NCBI GenBank assembly: GCA_964571725.1
Contig: CAZNDB010000001.1
Location: 310,001-374,000 of the forward strand
DNA length: 64,000 nucleotides
Origin: UBA1369 sp964571725
Lineage (GTDB): Bacteria > Patescibacteriota > Gracilibacteria > UBA1369
Direction: 5' to 3'
Shown here in pieces: positions 16,904 through 26,363 of this stretch (its first letter is position 1; each line of letters opens with the position of its first letter). The translations under genes were made by a program, and so were the position numbers. The notes under the pieces were generated by a model, which saw only the letters and a list, made by a program, of their open reading frames with translations, was not told the DNA's origin and did not search any database.

Positions 16904-17503
16904 ATGATCGTCAATAAAAACAGCATAGCCAAACCGATGCCCAAACAAAAGTTAAAAATTATTATTCTGATTAATTTTACCTGGAGTATTCTGGGCTTTT
17001 ACGCGGACTATCAGTGGCTGTCCATGGTGCCAACGCATCTTATCCCTCTAACTGCCATTTGTTCACTGTATCCGCCGCTTTTAACTATCTGGTACCTGCT
17101 CAAATATTTTGATCGCAAAACGCCTGAGTGGTTTACCTACTGGCTGGTTTTGGGTACAGCCAGCTATTGGCTGGCCGCCCAGTTTTATTTTCCTCTGCTG
17201 ATGTCCTGGAAGGGGATTAATTTCCATGATATCGGCTCGATGTTCTGGGTGTCGGTCTATGGCTGCCAGTCGCTTTTATTAATAAAATATCTAAAAAAGC
17301 CCTCGCTGAAGACCATACTGCCCGGATCGCTGTATATTTTGGCCGCGGATTTTACTCAATATTTCGCCCTGACTTTCGTGGACTTTACTATGGAAGGCTA
17401 TCCCGTCTGGATGAAATATCTGACCGCGCTGGTCGCGATAGGCCTGCAAATAATTTGTTCAGTCTGGATTTACTTTCGCACTAGAAACAGCCAAATCCTT
17501 TGA
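16904..17503 (+). CDS. Polytopic membrane protein, possibly DUF1405/YpjA-like
   Basis: About 199 residues with five to six hydrophobic segments separated by short loops and conserved-looking aromatic residues (GFYADYQW, YLLKYFDRKTPEWFTYW, FALTFVDFTMEGYPVW). The pattern recalls the DUF1405/YpjA membrane family, but that is a weak recognition. Start is uncertain: ATG 16883 is almost back-to-back with the nth start, so ATG 16904 or 16937 is more likely. It ends with TGA, evidence that TGA is a true stop here, and overlaps the end of the convergent M23 gene by 45 bp. Confidence 0.65.
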   Translation: MIVNKNSIAKPMPKQKLKIIILINFTWSILGFYADYQWLSMVPTHLIPLTAICSLYPPLLTIWYLLKYFDRKTPEWFTYWLVLGTASYWLAAQFYFPLLMSWKGINFHDIGSMFWVSVYGCQSLLLIKYLKKPSLKTILPGSLYILAADFTQYFALTFVDFTMEGYPVWMKYLTALVAIGLQIICSVWIYFRTRNSQIL

Positions 17504-19003
17504 ATTATTTCTGATCTTCGGGCGTAGCGGCATTCTGCGGATTTTGCTTTGGTCGCCCAGAGCTTTGGAAACATATTTTTCGGGCAACGAAGCGAAGTCG
17601 ACGAAAGCCAGGTTCAGATAGTTCAAAGGATCCTCGTATGAACCGTCTTTGATTATTTCAAAATGCAAATGAGCACCGGTTGTATATACTCCCGCGCCTT
17701 TGGAGCCGGGAATTCCTCCGCTCAAACCGATAATATCCCCCTGACTCAACATATCGCCCTCGTTGACCAGTATTTTGGAGATATGGCCGTATAAAGTCAT
17801 AAAGCCGCCGGCGTGGGCTACCATCACATAGCTGTAACCAAAACCGTTATCCACTGCCTTGTAGACAATCCCTTCCGCCGCGACTTTAACCGGCGTCTCC
17901 TGGGCCGCCCTGACATCCACGGCATTGTGCTGCATGCCGAACAGTCGGGCATAGGACGCCTCATGATAATAAGCCGTAATTCCGCGAACCGGATTGACCG
18001 GCCAGGCCGGTGAAAATTCCGCCCCCTCCAACCCGTAAGTCAGATATTCCAGCAGCTTTTTATTATTTCCCACGTTGAGCAGGCTGGCATAGTCTTCGGG
18101 ATTAAATTTGTCTCCCAATTCCTTGATCCTGTCCTGCACGTAAATCAGATTTTTGCGCAGGGTGTCGATTTCCAGTAACACGTCTTCCTGCTGGGCCTTG
18201 GATCTGGCCAACAACTGTCTGTATATTTCCTCCTCACCCCTGGTTTGTTCGATCAGAGATTCTTTGGCCTTTTTCTTGAATTCCAGGTCGTTTTTTTCTT
18301 CCGTCAGTTTCTGGTGAAACTGAATCAGGGTAAACTTTTTGATTTCCAGTATTTTTTGATTGGTTTCCTGCTCTTCTATCAGCTCTCCCAGCTTCTCGAA
18401 AATGGTTCTGCCCTGTTCTTCCAGTACTTCGCTGTATCTGATTGAACGCAGTTTTTCACTGGTAGTTTCGTCGCTTAACAGCAGTTTGAGCGTGTTTAAA
18501 TCGGCCCCCTCCTTGCCCAGAGTGTTAAATTCGGCCTGATCCCTGAAAATCACCTTCAGATACTCCGCTATCATCTGTTTTTGAAAGGAAATTTCAATTT
18601 TCTTTTGTTCTATCTGGTATTGCATGGTTTCAATCTCACTCTCTTTCAGATCTATTTGCGCCTCGACATTGGCAATAATTTTCTGGGAGGCTTTGATTTG
18701 TCTGTCCAGATTATCCAGTTGTTGCTGCAGCGTATCGATTTTCTCCAAAGTGCTGTCAATCTGTCCTTCGGTTTCCTCAATCTGTCTGTTTACGGACAGC
18801 AAATCGCTTTCCCCCGAACTGATTTCCAGCTTGATTCTTTCCAGAAAGCGGCTGGTCTTATATTGTTTGATCAACTCATCGGGATTGGGTGCTGGGTCCT
18901 GTTGCTGGGCAGCCAGAAAACCGTCTTTCAGGGGCAGAAAGATAATCAGCGCGGCAGTCAGCAGCAAGACCAGTTTTTGTCTGAAGAGGGCTTTCAAATT
19001 CAA
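17459..19003 (-). CDS. Murein hydrolase activator/M23 endopeptidase with coiled coil
   Basis: 514 residues from a TTG start. A signal peptide or N-terminal anchor spans about 8-30. A long coiled coil covers about 45-300 (repeating E/Q/L/I heptads). A LytM/M23 domain occupies about 335-480, with all zinc and catalytic positions: HNAVD (HxxxD), LYGHIS and HLHFE. This is the EnvC/NlpD-type architecture. Because the HxxxD and HxH ligands are intact, it should be an active peptidoglycan endopeptidase rather than a pseudo-enzyme activator. Likely acts outside the membrane in cell division or wall remodelling. Promoter at 19021-19049. Confidence 0.88.
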   Translation of the reverse strand: MNLKALFRQKLVLLLTAALIIFLPLKDGFLAAQQQDPAPNPDELIKQYKTSRFLERIKLEISSGESDLLSVNRQIEETEGQIDSTLEKIDTLQQQLDNLDRQIKASQKIIANVEAQIDLKESEIETMQYQIEQKKIEISFQKQMIAEYLKVIFRDQAEFNTLGKEGADLNTLKLLLSDETTSEKLRSIRYSEVLEEQGRTIFEKLGELIEEQETNQKILEIKKFTLIQFHQKLTEEKNDLEFKKKAKESLIEQTRGEEEIYRQLLARSKAQQEDVLLEIDTLRKNLIYVQDRIKELGDKFNPEDYASLLNVGNNKKLLEYLTYGLEGAEFSPAWPVNPVRGITAYYHEASYARLFGMQHNAVDVRAAQETPVKVAAEGIVYKAVDNGFGYSYVMVAHAGGFMTLYGHISKILVNEGDMLSQGDIIGLSGGIPGSKGAGVYTTGAHLHFEIIKDGSYEDPLNYLNLAFVDFASLPEKYVSKALGDQSKIRRMPLRPKIRNNSKDLAVSSAKVNPD

Positions 19004-19020
19004 TTGTTATAAATCCTTAT

Positions 19021-19049
19021 ATTATACCGTAAAAACAGGCTTCTAACAA
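19021..19049 (-). promoter_or_regulatory. Promoter of the M23 peptidase gene
   Basis: On the minus strand TTGTTA (19044-19049) and TATAAT (19021-19026) with a 17-bp spacer. The predicted start near 19014 leaves an almost leaderless message before the TTG at 19003. Confidence 0.7.
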
Positions 19050-19117
19050 TTGGCCAAAGGCTTAAAATCGGCTAAATAAGAGCTTTTTTCTTGCAAATAT
19101 TATCAAAAAATTGTAAC

Positions 19118-19146
19118 TTGCATTCACTGCTCATCTTGAGTAACAT
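19118..19146 (+). promoter_or_regulatory. Candidate promoter of rpmA
   Basis: TTGCAT at 19118-19123, 17-bp spacer, TAACAT at 19141-19146, about 47 bp before the rpmA ATG. Confidence 0.5.
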
Positions 19147-19192
19147 AATCAAGCCATTATCCGGCTTACTTATTACCTAAATCTGCACCACT

Positions 19193-19471
19193 ATGGCACA
19201 TAAAAAGGCCGCTGGTTCTACAAAAAACGGACGCGATTCAGTTGCAAAAAGACTGGGCGTAAAAATTTTCGGCGGACAGACCGTCAAGTCCGGCAACATC
19301 ATCATCAGACAGAGAGGAACACAGTTCTTTCCCGGTGAAAACGCCTCCATGGGCAAAGACCATACGATTTTCGCCCTGGCCGACGGTGTAGTTAAATTTA
19401 CCGAAAAACAGCTGAAAAAATATGACGGACAGGTCCACAAGGATAAATTCGTCAATATAATCAAGGCTTAA
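19193..19471 (+). CDS. rpmA: 50S ribosomal protein L27
   Basis: Ribosomal protein near the peptidyl-transferase centre. 92 residues with the diagnostic N-terminus MAHKKAAGSTKNGRDSVAKR. No cleavable N-terminal extension of the Firmicutes type is present. The rplU (L21) gene that often precedes rpmA is missing from this position. The stop is followed after 2 bp by a TTG-started gene. Confidence 0.98.
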   Translation: MAHKKAAGSTKNGRDSVAKRLGVKIFGGQTVKSGNIIIRQRGTQFFPGENASMGKDHTIFALADGVVKFTEKQLKKYDGQVHKDKFVNIIKA

Positions 19472-19473
19472 TA

Positions 19474-20148
19474 TTGTCAGATTTAGAGTCGTTTTCGGCG
19501 TTTGAATCTTCCAATCAGGGTTCTTCCCCGGAGAGTTTCAGGCTGTTCCAGGAGAGAATGAAAGCCGCCGCCGCGCAAATCCAGGCCATCCGGGCGGGGG
19601 AACAGAAACAGAAGAAAAAAGAGGACGAACTGGCTAAAATTCTCAGTGAATTTATCAAATCCCTGCAGCAGGACTCGGAATATGCCGGGTTTATTGAACA
19701 TATCAGTAAATTATTGGCGTTAAATCTGCCCGCGGCCTTTATTTTGGTACTAATAATTAATAATTTTCCCCATCTGGAAGAACGAACCGGCCTCAAGCTG
19801 CTGAGTTTTGAGGAAGCTTCCCGGGCGGGTATTCTGGAAAGCCCGACCTTGCCCGATATCTATATGGCCGAAAAGACTTTGCCCGTCGGCCTCAAGGCTG
19901 CCATCGACGCCTGGATTCAGGAAATATCCCGGGTGTCTCTCGATCATCGTCAGCGGATGCTGGAAAGGGGACTGGATCGCGCCGGGAAAGTATTACCGGA
20001 AACTGTTGATTTGATGGCCTTCAGTCTGGCCTTCTATCTGGGGAAGAACGGCCATCCGCTTGATCAGGAATTTGCCGAAACATTCTGCCGGTTCTGCCTG
20101 AACGGGATTATGGAGCAGGTCAAAAAGCCCTTTAAGGCCCTGGAATAA
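19474..20148 (+). CDS. Conserved-looking protein of unknown function after rpmA
   Basis: 224 residues from a TTG start 2 bp after the rpmA stop, so probably translationally coupled. Residues 30-75 are a charged helix (KQKKKEDELAKILSEFIKSL). A hydrophobic helix follows at about 83-97 (PAAFILVLIINNF), too short and isolated for a confident membrane call. The rest is mixed helical with FSLAFYLGKNG near 185. No motif recognised. Position suggests a link to translation, but this is inference. Confidence 0.6.
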   Translation: MSDLESFSAFESSNQGSSPESFRLFQERMKAAAAQIQAIRAGEQKQKKKEDELAKILSEFIKSLQQDSEYAGFIEHISKLLALNLPAAFILVLIINNFPHLEERTGLKLLSFEEASRAGILESPTLPDIYMAEKTLPVGLKAAIDAWIQEISRVSLDHRQRMLERGLDRAGKVLPETVDLMAFSLAFYLGKNGHPLDQEFAETFCRFCLNGIMEQVKKPFKALE

Positions 20149-20166
20149 TTCTTAAGAAAAACAAAC

Positions 20167-20628
20167 ATGAAACTTTATCTGATTCAGCACGGACTCGCCA
20201 ACACGGAGGAAATTGATCCCGAAAAAAAACTCTCTCCCCAGGGGCAGACCGACGTGCAAAAAATAGCCCGGTTTATGCAAAATAACCGGATCGATCCCGG
20301 CGTAATCTGGCACAGCGGGAAAGCGCGCGCCGAACAGACCGCCCAAATCATTGCCGGAGTCTGCCAGCCGGCCCAGCCCGCCACCTCCATAGCCGGACTG
20401 CAGCCGCAGGACTCACCCCTGGACATAGTCCCTTTTCTAAAGGTGGAAAGCGGAGACATCGTTTTGGTCGGGCACCTGCCCCATCTGAACAAATTGGCGA
20501 CCTTTTTGCTGTCGAATCAGGAGGACGGCGACACCATCGCTTTCCGCGAAGGAAGCGTTCTGTGCCTGGAAAAAACCGACCAGATTTGGAGAGTGAACTG
20601 GATGGTCACGCCTGATTTGCTGATTTAA
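20167..20628 (+). CDS. SixA-like phosphohistidine phosphatase
   Basis: 153 residues of the histidine phosphatase superfamily. The catalytic motif is LIQHGLA instead of the more usual RHG; QHG variants occur in the SixA branch. Also seen are the second Arg in HSGKARAEQTAQII and the second catalytic His in VLVGHLPHLNKLA. Known SixA proteins dephosphorylate phosphohistidine on signalling or PTS proteins; the target here is unknown. It follows the gene at 19474 by 18 bp with an A-rich leader and ends just before tRNA-His on the opposite strand. Confidence 0.82.
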   Translation: MKLYLIQHGLANTEEIDPEKKLSPQGQTDVQKIARFMQNNRIDPGVIWHSGKARAEQTAQIIAGVCQPAQPATSIAGLQPQDSPLDIVPFLKVESGDIVLVGHLPHLNKLATFLLSNQEDGDTIAFREGSVLCLEKTDQIWRVNWMVTPDLLI

Positions 20629-20630
20629 AA

Positions 20631-20708
20631 TGGGGTGTCCAATGGGTCTCGAACCCACGACCTCCAGAGCCACAATCTGGCGCTCTAACCAACTGAGCTA
20701 TGGACACC
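20631..20708 (-). tRNA. tRNA-His (anticodon GUG)
   Basis: Acceptor GTGTCCA pairs with TGGACAC; an extra encoded G-1 (base 20708) faces C73, the hallmark of tRNA-His. Anticodon stem CCAGA/TCTGG with loop TTGTGGC (GUG), T-arm GTGGG/CCCAT with TTCGAGA. CCA is encoded (20631-20633). Confidence 0.95.
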
Positions 20709-21083
20709 ATGCGAAAAAGCTTTGCCCGCTGATTTTAACATAGCCGCAATTCAAAGCAACCGAATATTGCTTTTATCACAAGTAGTACAAGGAGTAGAGA
20801 AAAAATTTGGTGGTAATTTTCAATATATCCAAGGAAAGAGAAATTTTGACAAAGTTATTTTATATTATACGAGGAAGCAAGAAAATTATTATGAGACAGT
20901 ATAAAAATACGGCGAATAATAATTTATCGTAGCTGACAAAGTATAAGATGAAAAGAATAATCAACAGGCCACTTGAACTTGCAAGTGGCCTTAGTTGATA
21001 TTTAGGAGTAACAACGCCCTAGAATAGCCTCATTATCCTAAAATAGATATAAACAAAATCGCTTTCACAGTTCCGCCCTCGCA
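20709..21083. other. Intergenic region with one hairpin
   Basis: 375 bp without a supportable gene. A short open frame (20722-20904, 60 residues, TTG start) has no recognisable features. A strong inverted repeat lies at 20961-20998 (AGGCCACTTG pairs with CAAGTGGCCT across a 6-nt loop, extended by TCAAC/GTTGA), a possible terminator without a T-run. Confidence 0.5.
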
Positions 21084-22013
21084 TTATATCTGAATTACTT
21101 CGAAAGCAGAAGTAATTATATCACCAGTATAAGAATAAGCAAGAAATTTTTCGAGATTAAATCCGATGATTGTAGAATCGTAATTTCTGGCGGTAAAAAG
21201 ACTAAAGTCCTTATTCTCATCATTGCTGAATTCCTGTCCGGAGAAAACCATATCACGCATGAATATATACTTTTTTTCCAGAGCTTCATTTCCTGCCATA
21301 ATTGTCCGGAAGTTTTCGCCGTGCAGTACATAAAAATTATAAGTTTCGGCAAAATCTTCAAAGGGGTCGGTCATGGCATAGCCGGTCACAAAGTCCTCCT
21401 CTTTGGCTGATTTTTTGATAGTTGATGCATTTAGGAAACTGATTCTGTAAAAGCCCAGACTGGGATCATCCTGATAGATACTGCTCTTGCCGTCTTTGAA
21501 TTCACTTTCCTTGACCCAAAAATTTCCGTTCATGACTCCCGTATCCTGAATATGGCCCAATTCATGGACCAATACCGAAACCAGTTCCCCGTCACTAACG
21601 TTTTGGCAGCGCAGAATAATAGTTGACCCGCCTCCCAGCCCCCGACTGCCCTCCGGGCTGAAATATAAAGTCAGGTTCTTGATCTGTTTGGTGGTCTGCT
21701 CCGGCATGGCCTGGAGTGTCTTGTAAACCAGTGATGCACATTTGTTCTTTTCATAAGGATTATCCACACTGTCTTGGTCGTAATCCTGTCCCGGGTGCAG
21801 AGTAATCCCCAGGTCCGTGAGCCGTTTCAGATAATCCTGCTCTTCGATTTGAGAGTAGAGATCTGAAGTTAATTGAATGTTTTGGGCAACCGGACGGCTG
21901 TCATAACCGTTTTCAGTAAAGGCCTGTCCCGCCTCCAGAATTTCAGTTCCGAAATTCAGGCCGAAGATTGTCTGTATCCCGATAATAAAGGCAAAAAGAT
22001 AAGTTCTTAGCAT
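21084..22013 (-). CDS. Secreted HExxH zinc metallopeptidase
   Basis: 309 residues with a signal peptide (about 1-20). The zinc-binding HELGH is at about residue 150 (VLVHELGHIQD) and a downstream glutamate in DPFEDFAETYNFYVLHG (about 220-236) provides the third ligand in gluzincin fashion. This short FAE-x-Y motif resembles that of anthrax-lethal-factor-like and related peptidases. The N-terminal 70 residues may be a propeptide. The substrate is unknown; extracellular action is likely. Confidence 0.78.
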   Translation of the reverse strand: MLRTYLFAFIIGIQTIFGLNFGTEILEAGQAFTENGYDSRPVAQNIQLTSDLYSQIEEQDYLKRLTDLGITLHPGQDYDQDSVDNPYEKNKCASLVYKTLQAMPEQTTKQIKNLTLYFSPEGSRGLGGGSTIILRCQNVSDGELVSVLVHELGHIQDTGVMNGNFWVKESEFKDGKSSIYQDDPSLGFYRISFLNASTIKKSAKEEDFVTGYAMTDPFEDFAETYNFYVLHGENFRTIMAGNEALEKKYIFMRDMVFSGQEFSNDENKDFSLFTARNYDSTIIGFNLEKFLAYSYTGDIITSAFEVIQI

Positions 22014-22131
22014 GTTATTGCTGTTAACTGACCAATTTTGTCTTTATTTTTGGAATTTTAGCTGAAGAAGCGATTATATACTAAAAGGGCCCAAAGTCAA
22101 TGGGTGTGATATCTCGGCTTAATCGCTGAAT

Positions 22132-23742
22132 CTATTTTTTAAATCTGACCAGGTATTTCAGAGTGCCTGTGCTTGAAACAAAAACGGTGCCGTGTGGCTC
22201 GCACTTGCCTTCCACCTTGCTTTTATCCACTTTTTCCTTCTCAATCAGAAATCTCTCCGCGTCATCAATGCAGGCCAATAGTGTTTGATTCAGGGCTTTA
22301 TCGTCTCCCTGCACATTATTCATTTGTTTCCCGACAATCATATAGATGTAGCCATCAGTGGCCGCCCGGTATTTCAGATTATATCTGGCTTCCAGCTGCC
22401 CTCCGGCATTGGTATCGATGTAATTTTTGGCAATAGACTGATCTGCGCGCAGCAGACGATCCTTGATTGCGTCATTTACATCCTTTTCATCCTGTACAAT
22501 TTCGCCGAATTTGGTGGCAAAAGCTTTCAATTCGTCCGGAGTAGCCTCATGTCCGAACCATTTTTTGTATTTTTCCGCCATCCAGAGAGCGGGGGCGCTG
22601 GAGGTCAGATAGTTATAACCGCGTTTGAACGAATCGCTGATTCCCTCGGTTACGCGGGAAGTCAGGCTTTCTTTCATTTTTATGTCCGTATCGTTGGACA
22701 TTTCTATGATGGCGACCTGGCTGAAACTGATCGGGGGCTGATATTTCTCATATTTCTTGAGATTGTCGGCCGGTCCGTATTTTTTCATGAAAATCTCAAA
22801 AGCGGCATAGGCCTCGTTTTTGGGCATCTTCATTCCGGGCACATCGATAGCGCCTTGTCCTGCAGAGTATTGGGTCAACAGTACATTGAAGGGCGTATCT
22901 CCCATCTGTACAAAAGCCTTGGTCATCAGTTCTGCGCCTTTTTCATCTGTTCTGTAGGCCTCCATCAGAAATTTGCTGCCTCTGGGGCTTCCTTCGGTTG
23001 TGCCGGTGGCAAAGTCTACAAAACTTTCACCGGAAAACAGATACCATACTTTATTGAACAACCAGGCTCCGCCTGCGACTTTCAGACCGGTCATCAACGT
23101 TTCCTTGATGGTTTTCATGATACCTTCCTCATTGGAGGATTTGAACATCCAGATTCCGCCCAACAGAGCCATGCCGGCCATGGCCAGCTTCTGTCCGGTG
23201 GATAATTTGTCCCAGTTTTCCCTGGCGTCTCCCAGCTTGTCCTGAATGGAGTCCATCACGCCCTGGGGTTTGGTAAAGATTGTTTTGCGGGCCTCTGCCG
23301 AAGCTTTGCTGACATTCAGAAAGCGGCTGGCCTGGGTTTTGATCAGGTCATAAAATTCCCAAGCTGCTACTACCTTTTCCGCTTCACTGGCTTTCATGCT
23401 GGTGGGCGGAGTTTTCAGGTTTTCCAATGTGGAAAGCACCACGGCCTTGTCTCTTTCCATCAATTCCAGCTGGCCGTAGGTCTGTAATATCTTCCTGGCT
23501 TCAGTCAGTTTGCCGTTAATCATCTTTTCTGTAGCAGTTTTTCCTTCGGCAGTCAGATTGATGGCCGTATCCAGCTTAAATCCGTCTGCTCCGATCACGC
23601 CCGGTCTTTGCAGAAATTCCAGCACCCTTCTGTCATTCAGAGTCTGTTTATCGGGGGAAACCTCATTGTTAGAATCCTTGATGTCCCTTGCTCTCAGCGC
23701 GTCCAGACTTGTAGGTAACACCTCTTGATTTGATGGAGCCAT
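22132..23742 (-). CDS. Large protein of unknown function with a central membrane segment
   Basis: 536 residues. The N-terminal 180 are helical and charged without a signal peptide. Hydrophobic stretches lie at about 187-200 (KLAMAGMALLGGIWMF) and 217-232. The C-terminal 300 residues are soluble-looking, with one Cys-containing strand near the end (GKCEPHGTVFVSS). Not recognised. It is the last and probably most distal gene of a minus-strand series of giant unknown proteins, separated from the preceding one by a terminator at 23825-23867. Confidence 0.65.
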   Translation of the reverse strand: MAPSNQEVLPTSLDALRARDIKDSNNEVSPDKQTLNDRRVLEFLQRPGVIGADGFKLDTAINLTAEGKTATEKMINGKLTEARKILQTYGQLELMERDKAVVLSTLENLKTPPTSMKASEAEKVVAAWEFYDLIKTQASRFLNVSKASAEARKTIFTKPQGVMDSIQDKLGDARENWDKLSTGQKLAMAGMALLGGIWMFKSSNEEGIMKTIKETLMTGLKVAGGAWLFNKVWYLFSGESFVDFATGTTEGSPRGSKFLMEAYRTDEKGAELMTKAFVQMGDTPFNVLLTQYSAGQGAIDVPGMKMPKNEAYAAFEIFMKKYGPADNLKKYEKYQPPISFSQVAIIEMSNDTDIKMKESLTSRVTEGISDSFKRGYNYLTSSAPALWMAEKYKKWFGHEATPDELKAFATKFGEIVQDEKDVNDAIKDRLLRADQSIAKNYIDTNAGGQLEARYNLKYRAATDGYIYMIVGKQMNNVQGDDKALNQTLLACIDDAERFLIEKEKVDKSKVEGKCEPHGTVFVSSTGTLKYLVRFKK

Positions 23743-23824
23743 TTACAAGGCATAGTGATTAATCCTTATATTCTAGCACAAAAAGGAGGATTTCATCAAG
23801 GCTGGCAGACTATATTACAAACCA

Positions 23825-23867
23825 AAAATGAGGGAAGAGCAAGCGATCCTTGCTTCCCCCTCATTTA
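23825..23867 (-). terminator. Terminator after the 788-residue protein gene
   Basis: Reading the minus strand, AAATGAGGG pairs with CCCTCATTT around an inner GCAAG/CTTGC stem and is followed by a T-run. Confidence 0.8.
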
Positions 23868-23879
23868 CTTGAATAGCGT

Positions 23880-26246
23880 CTATTTGGAAGGAACAACCTG
23901 TCCTGGATTATATTGTAAATACCAGTTTACAAATTTCAGGTATCCGACCCAGTACTCGGCATCCAGTCGTGCCAGGCGGGATTGATGTAGTGTCATTCCT
24001 TCGTGGTTTTGCAGTGATTGTTGAATTTTGGTCAGTTTGGATTGAATCTCGGACAGGTTGACTGAATATTGGTTGACCGAGGGGTTGGAACCGGAATGTC
24101 CATTATGAATAATACTGAATCGGGCTGCCTGTGAACCGGCCAGCTTTTGAGTTTCCTGTAAAAGCTTCTGGGCATGCCCCTGGGGAACCATAGCTTCTGC
24201 CACATTTACCAGCTTTACGGTTGTTTCGGCTTCAGCCATCGTTGTATCAATGGCTCTGAGCATTTCATTGATCTTTTCCAGATCCGCAACCTTTTCCATT
24301 GTTTTCATTTGGGCAATTACTGAATCCAGTTTTGGCAGTACTGTGTCCAGTCTCAGATCAACATTTCGTTTTGCGATCTGCGGGGCCAGGATTTTCGCAT
24401 CAGCCTCAATCTCGGACAGCCGGCGTTTATATGCCGATACTTTTGCTTCCACCAGCCGCAGTTCCGCGAATTTCTCAGTCAGGGTCAGTACCTGGGTAGA
24501 TTTATCCTCCACAGTAGGCCGTGATATCACCTCCTGAGGGGGTCTGACTATTTCCGGAGTCCGGACTCTGGCTGTTTTGAGCAGTCGGGGAGCCGGCGCA
24601 GGGTTAATTCTTTGTGGTCTGCTGTGCTGTACCACCGGAGTTCGGTTTACCTTCTCAGGTTGCGGAGCAGGAACAACCTGTCTAACCGGTTCCTGCACCA
24701 CCGGGGTTTTTAGATCTTCAACAGGCGGATTCTGACTTTCCTGTAATGTAAATTCCTCATCACGCTTTTTGTCATTATGATTAACGGTTTCCGTAGTGGG
24801 ATTTTCACCACTGTCGGTATTGGCCGCTGTGTCGGATGGAACAGGGGCCTCATTGCCGGAATTCAAATACTTGTTTGGTCCGACCAGAATTCCCAATCCC
24901 AGAGCTGCTGCACCGGCCGCCAAAGCAGAAGCAGTACGCCAAAATTTTCGTTTTTGGGGAGGAACAGGAGGTTCATTGCCACTTCCGCCTCCCTTTCCAT
25001 CTCCGCTTCCAACGGTAGCGGTACTGTTTATTGAGTTAATACTTAGTTTGCGCAAATTGGGTTTTGGGGCTGCCGGTTTGGCAGGCGAAGAAACCGCCTT
25101 GATAATGTTTTCTCTGACCCTGAGTAAACGGGAGTCGTTCAGCATTTCATCGATGTTTTCCCGGGCGGAATGATTGGCTTCCAGGGCTTCCAGATCCTGA
25201 TTATATTTTTCGGTTCTGCAGGCAAGTCTGTACTCGACCATAGTTTTAACTGCCTGATAATGGACTGAATTTTCGTCAAATTTACATTCAACAACAAAGT
25301 CACTAAGCATCAGCCGGTCAGTCGTATTAAAGCGGGGGATGCTGTCGCCATAGTTATATTTAACGTATTGAGCGATAGAGTCGTAAGCCGAGTTGATTTG
25401 TCTCAGGTCTCTTTGATAATCCAGCCGGAGTTTCTCCAAATCATAAGCCTTTTGACGTTTGAGGCCCTCCAATATTTCGATTTTGGGAGTAGCCTGCAAT
25501 GTATCGGGTAACAACGCGTCGATAGCCCTGGGCAAAGCCGTAACAACAGACTTAGCAGCTCCCAGTAAAGCTCTACCAAGATTTTTTAATCTTGAACCGC
25601 GATACTGTGCAGTGGAGTCATACCTGCGTTTCATTTCATTTTGTTCTGCTTCCTGCAGACTCAGTTCGTCCAGATAATCGGTCAGTCTCAGTTTTTCATC
25701 TACCAGCAAAGCAGTCTGACGGTCGGGAGCACTTCGTAAAAAAGCATCCAATTCGGCATCTCCCAGATCTTCCTGCGGATAATCCAGATTTTCCAGAGTC
25801 AGTCGGTTGTTGCCTGGATCAAGCGTAAGTTTGCTCTCCGGAATCGCGGATGGGACAACATTGATCGGCACCTCGTTAACTACGGAGATGTTGGTGGTTT
25901 CGGTAAGTACCCTGTTGGCAAATTTGGCAAATGCCGCTGCGGCAGGAGAATAATTCTGGTGTTCATTATATTCATAACGGTTATTGAACCCCGGCAATAA
26001 GGCCTGTCTGGTCTCGTCAATAATTGCCACAGCAGCTGAGCTCATCGAATTTTCCAATCCGGGCAAAACGGCTTGTCCCTGTGAATCAATCAGCCTTCCC
26101 TGATGAATTTCAGGGGATTTGGGCGTTTCATCAACTTTGTATCGGACCCCGCTGTCAGCAAGGTTATCGCGAAAATCAGCCCGGGCTGGTGAATCCTCTC
26201 CTTTTACTATTCTCAGTTGTAGAACGGAGGCTCGTTGATTGTGCAT
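23880..26246 (-). CDS. Giant coiled-coil membrane protein of unknown function
   Basis: 788 residues. Residues 1-180 are of low complexity (Asn, Pro, Asp). A helical region with strong coiled-coil character spans about 185-380. One transmembrane segment sits at about 430-455 (ASALAAGAAALGLGILVG) after a Gly-rich linker. A Pro/Val/Arg-rich spacer (about 480-570) and a second coiled coil (about 575-680) follow, and the end is aromatic. The first half is probably cytoplasmic and the second half outside. No enzyme motif is seen. A candidate promoter (TTGACA...TAATAG) overlaps the terminator of the upstream gene. Confidence 0.65.
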   Translation of the reverse strand: MHNQRASVLQLRIVKGEDSPARADFRDNLADSGVRYKVDETPKSPEIHQGRLIDSQGQAVLPGLENSMSSAAVAIIDETRQALLPGFNNRYEYNEHQNYSPAAAAFAKFANRVLTETTNISVVNEVPINVVPSAIPESKLTLDPGNNRLTLENLDYPQEDLGDAELDAFLRSAPDRQTALLVDEKLRLTDYLDELSLQEAEQNEMKRRYDSTAQYRGSRLKNLGRALLGAAKSVVTALPRAIDALLPDTLQATPKIEILEGLKRQKAYDLEKLRLDYQRDLRQINSAYDSIAQYVKYNYGDSIPRFNTTDRLMLSDFVVECKFDENSVHYQAVKTMVEYRLACRTEKYNQDLEALEANHSARENIDEMLNDSRLLRVRENIIKAVSSPAKPAAPKPNLRKLSINSINSTATVGSGDGKGGGSGNEPPVPPQKRKFWRTASALAAGAAALGLGILVGPNKYLNSGNEAPVPSDTAANTDSGENPTTETVNHNDKKRDEEFTLQESQNPPVEDLKTPVVQEPVRQVVPAPQPEKVNRTPVVQHSRPQRINPAPAPRLLKTARVRTPEIVRPPQEVISRPTVEDKSTQVLTLTEKFAELRLVEAKVSAYKRRLSEIEADAKILAPQIAKRNVDLRLDTVLPKLDSVIAQMKTMEKVADLEKINEMLRAIDTTMAEAETTVKLVNVAEAMVPQGHAQKLLQETQKLAGSQAARFSIIHNGHSGSNPSVNQYSVNLSEIQSKLTKIQQSLQNHEGMTLHQSRLARLDAEYWVGYLKFVNWYLQYNPGQVVPSK

Positions 26247-26302
26247 ATGGTTCGATTAACAAAAATACTTGGAGCTGAAAACTTTTCTAAAATTTATAAT
26301 TA

Positions 26303-26338
26303 AAAATAGGCGATACTATTACATTATCGCCCAACCTT
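26303..26338 (-). terminator. Terminator of the 1468-residue gene, overlapping a promoter
   Basis: On the minus strand GGCGATA (26325-26331) pairs with TATCGCC (26309-26315) and is followed by TATTTTTAATT. A TTGACA (26336-26341) with TAATAG 16 bp on overlaps the hairpin and could start the next transcript. Confidence 0.7.
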
Positions 26339-26363
26339 GTCAAGAGAGGGAATTATTTTATAA

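Noticed and set aside
20722..20904. 60-residue frame after tRNA-His
   Set aside because: TTG start, no ribosome-binding site and no recognisable features.
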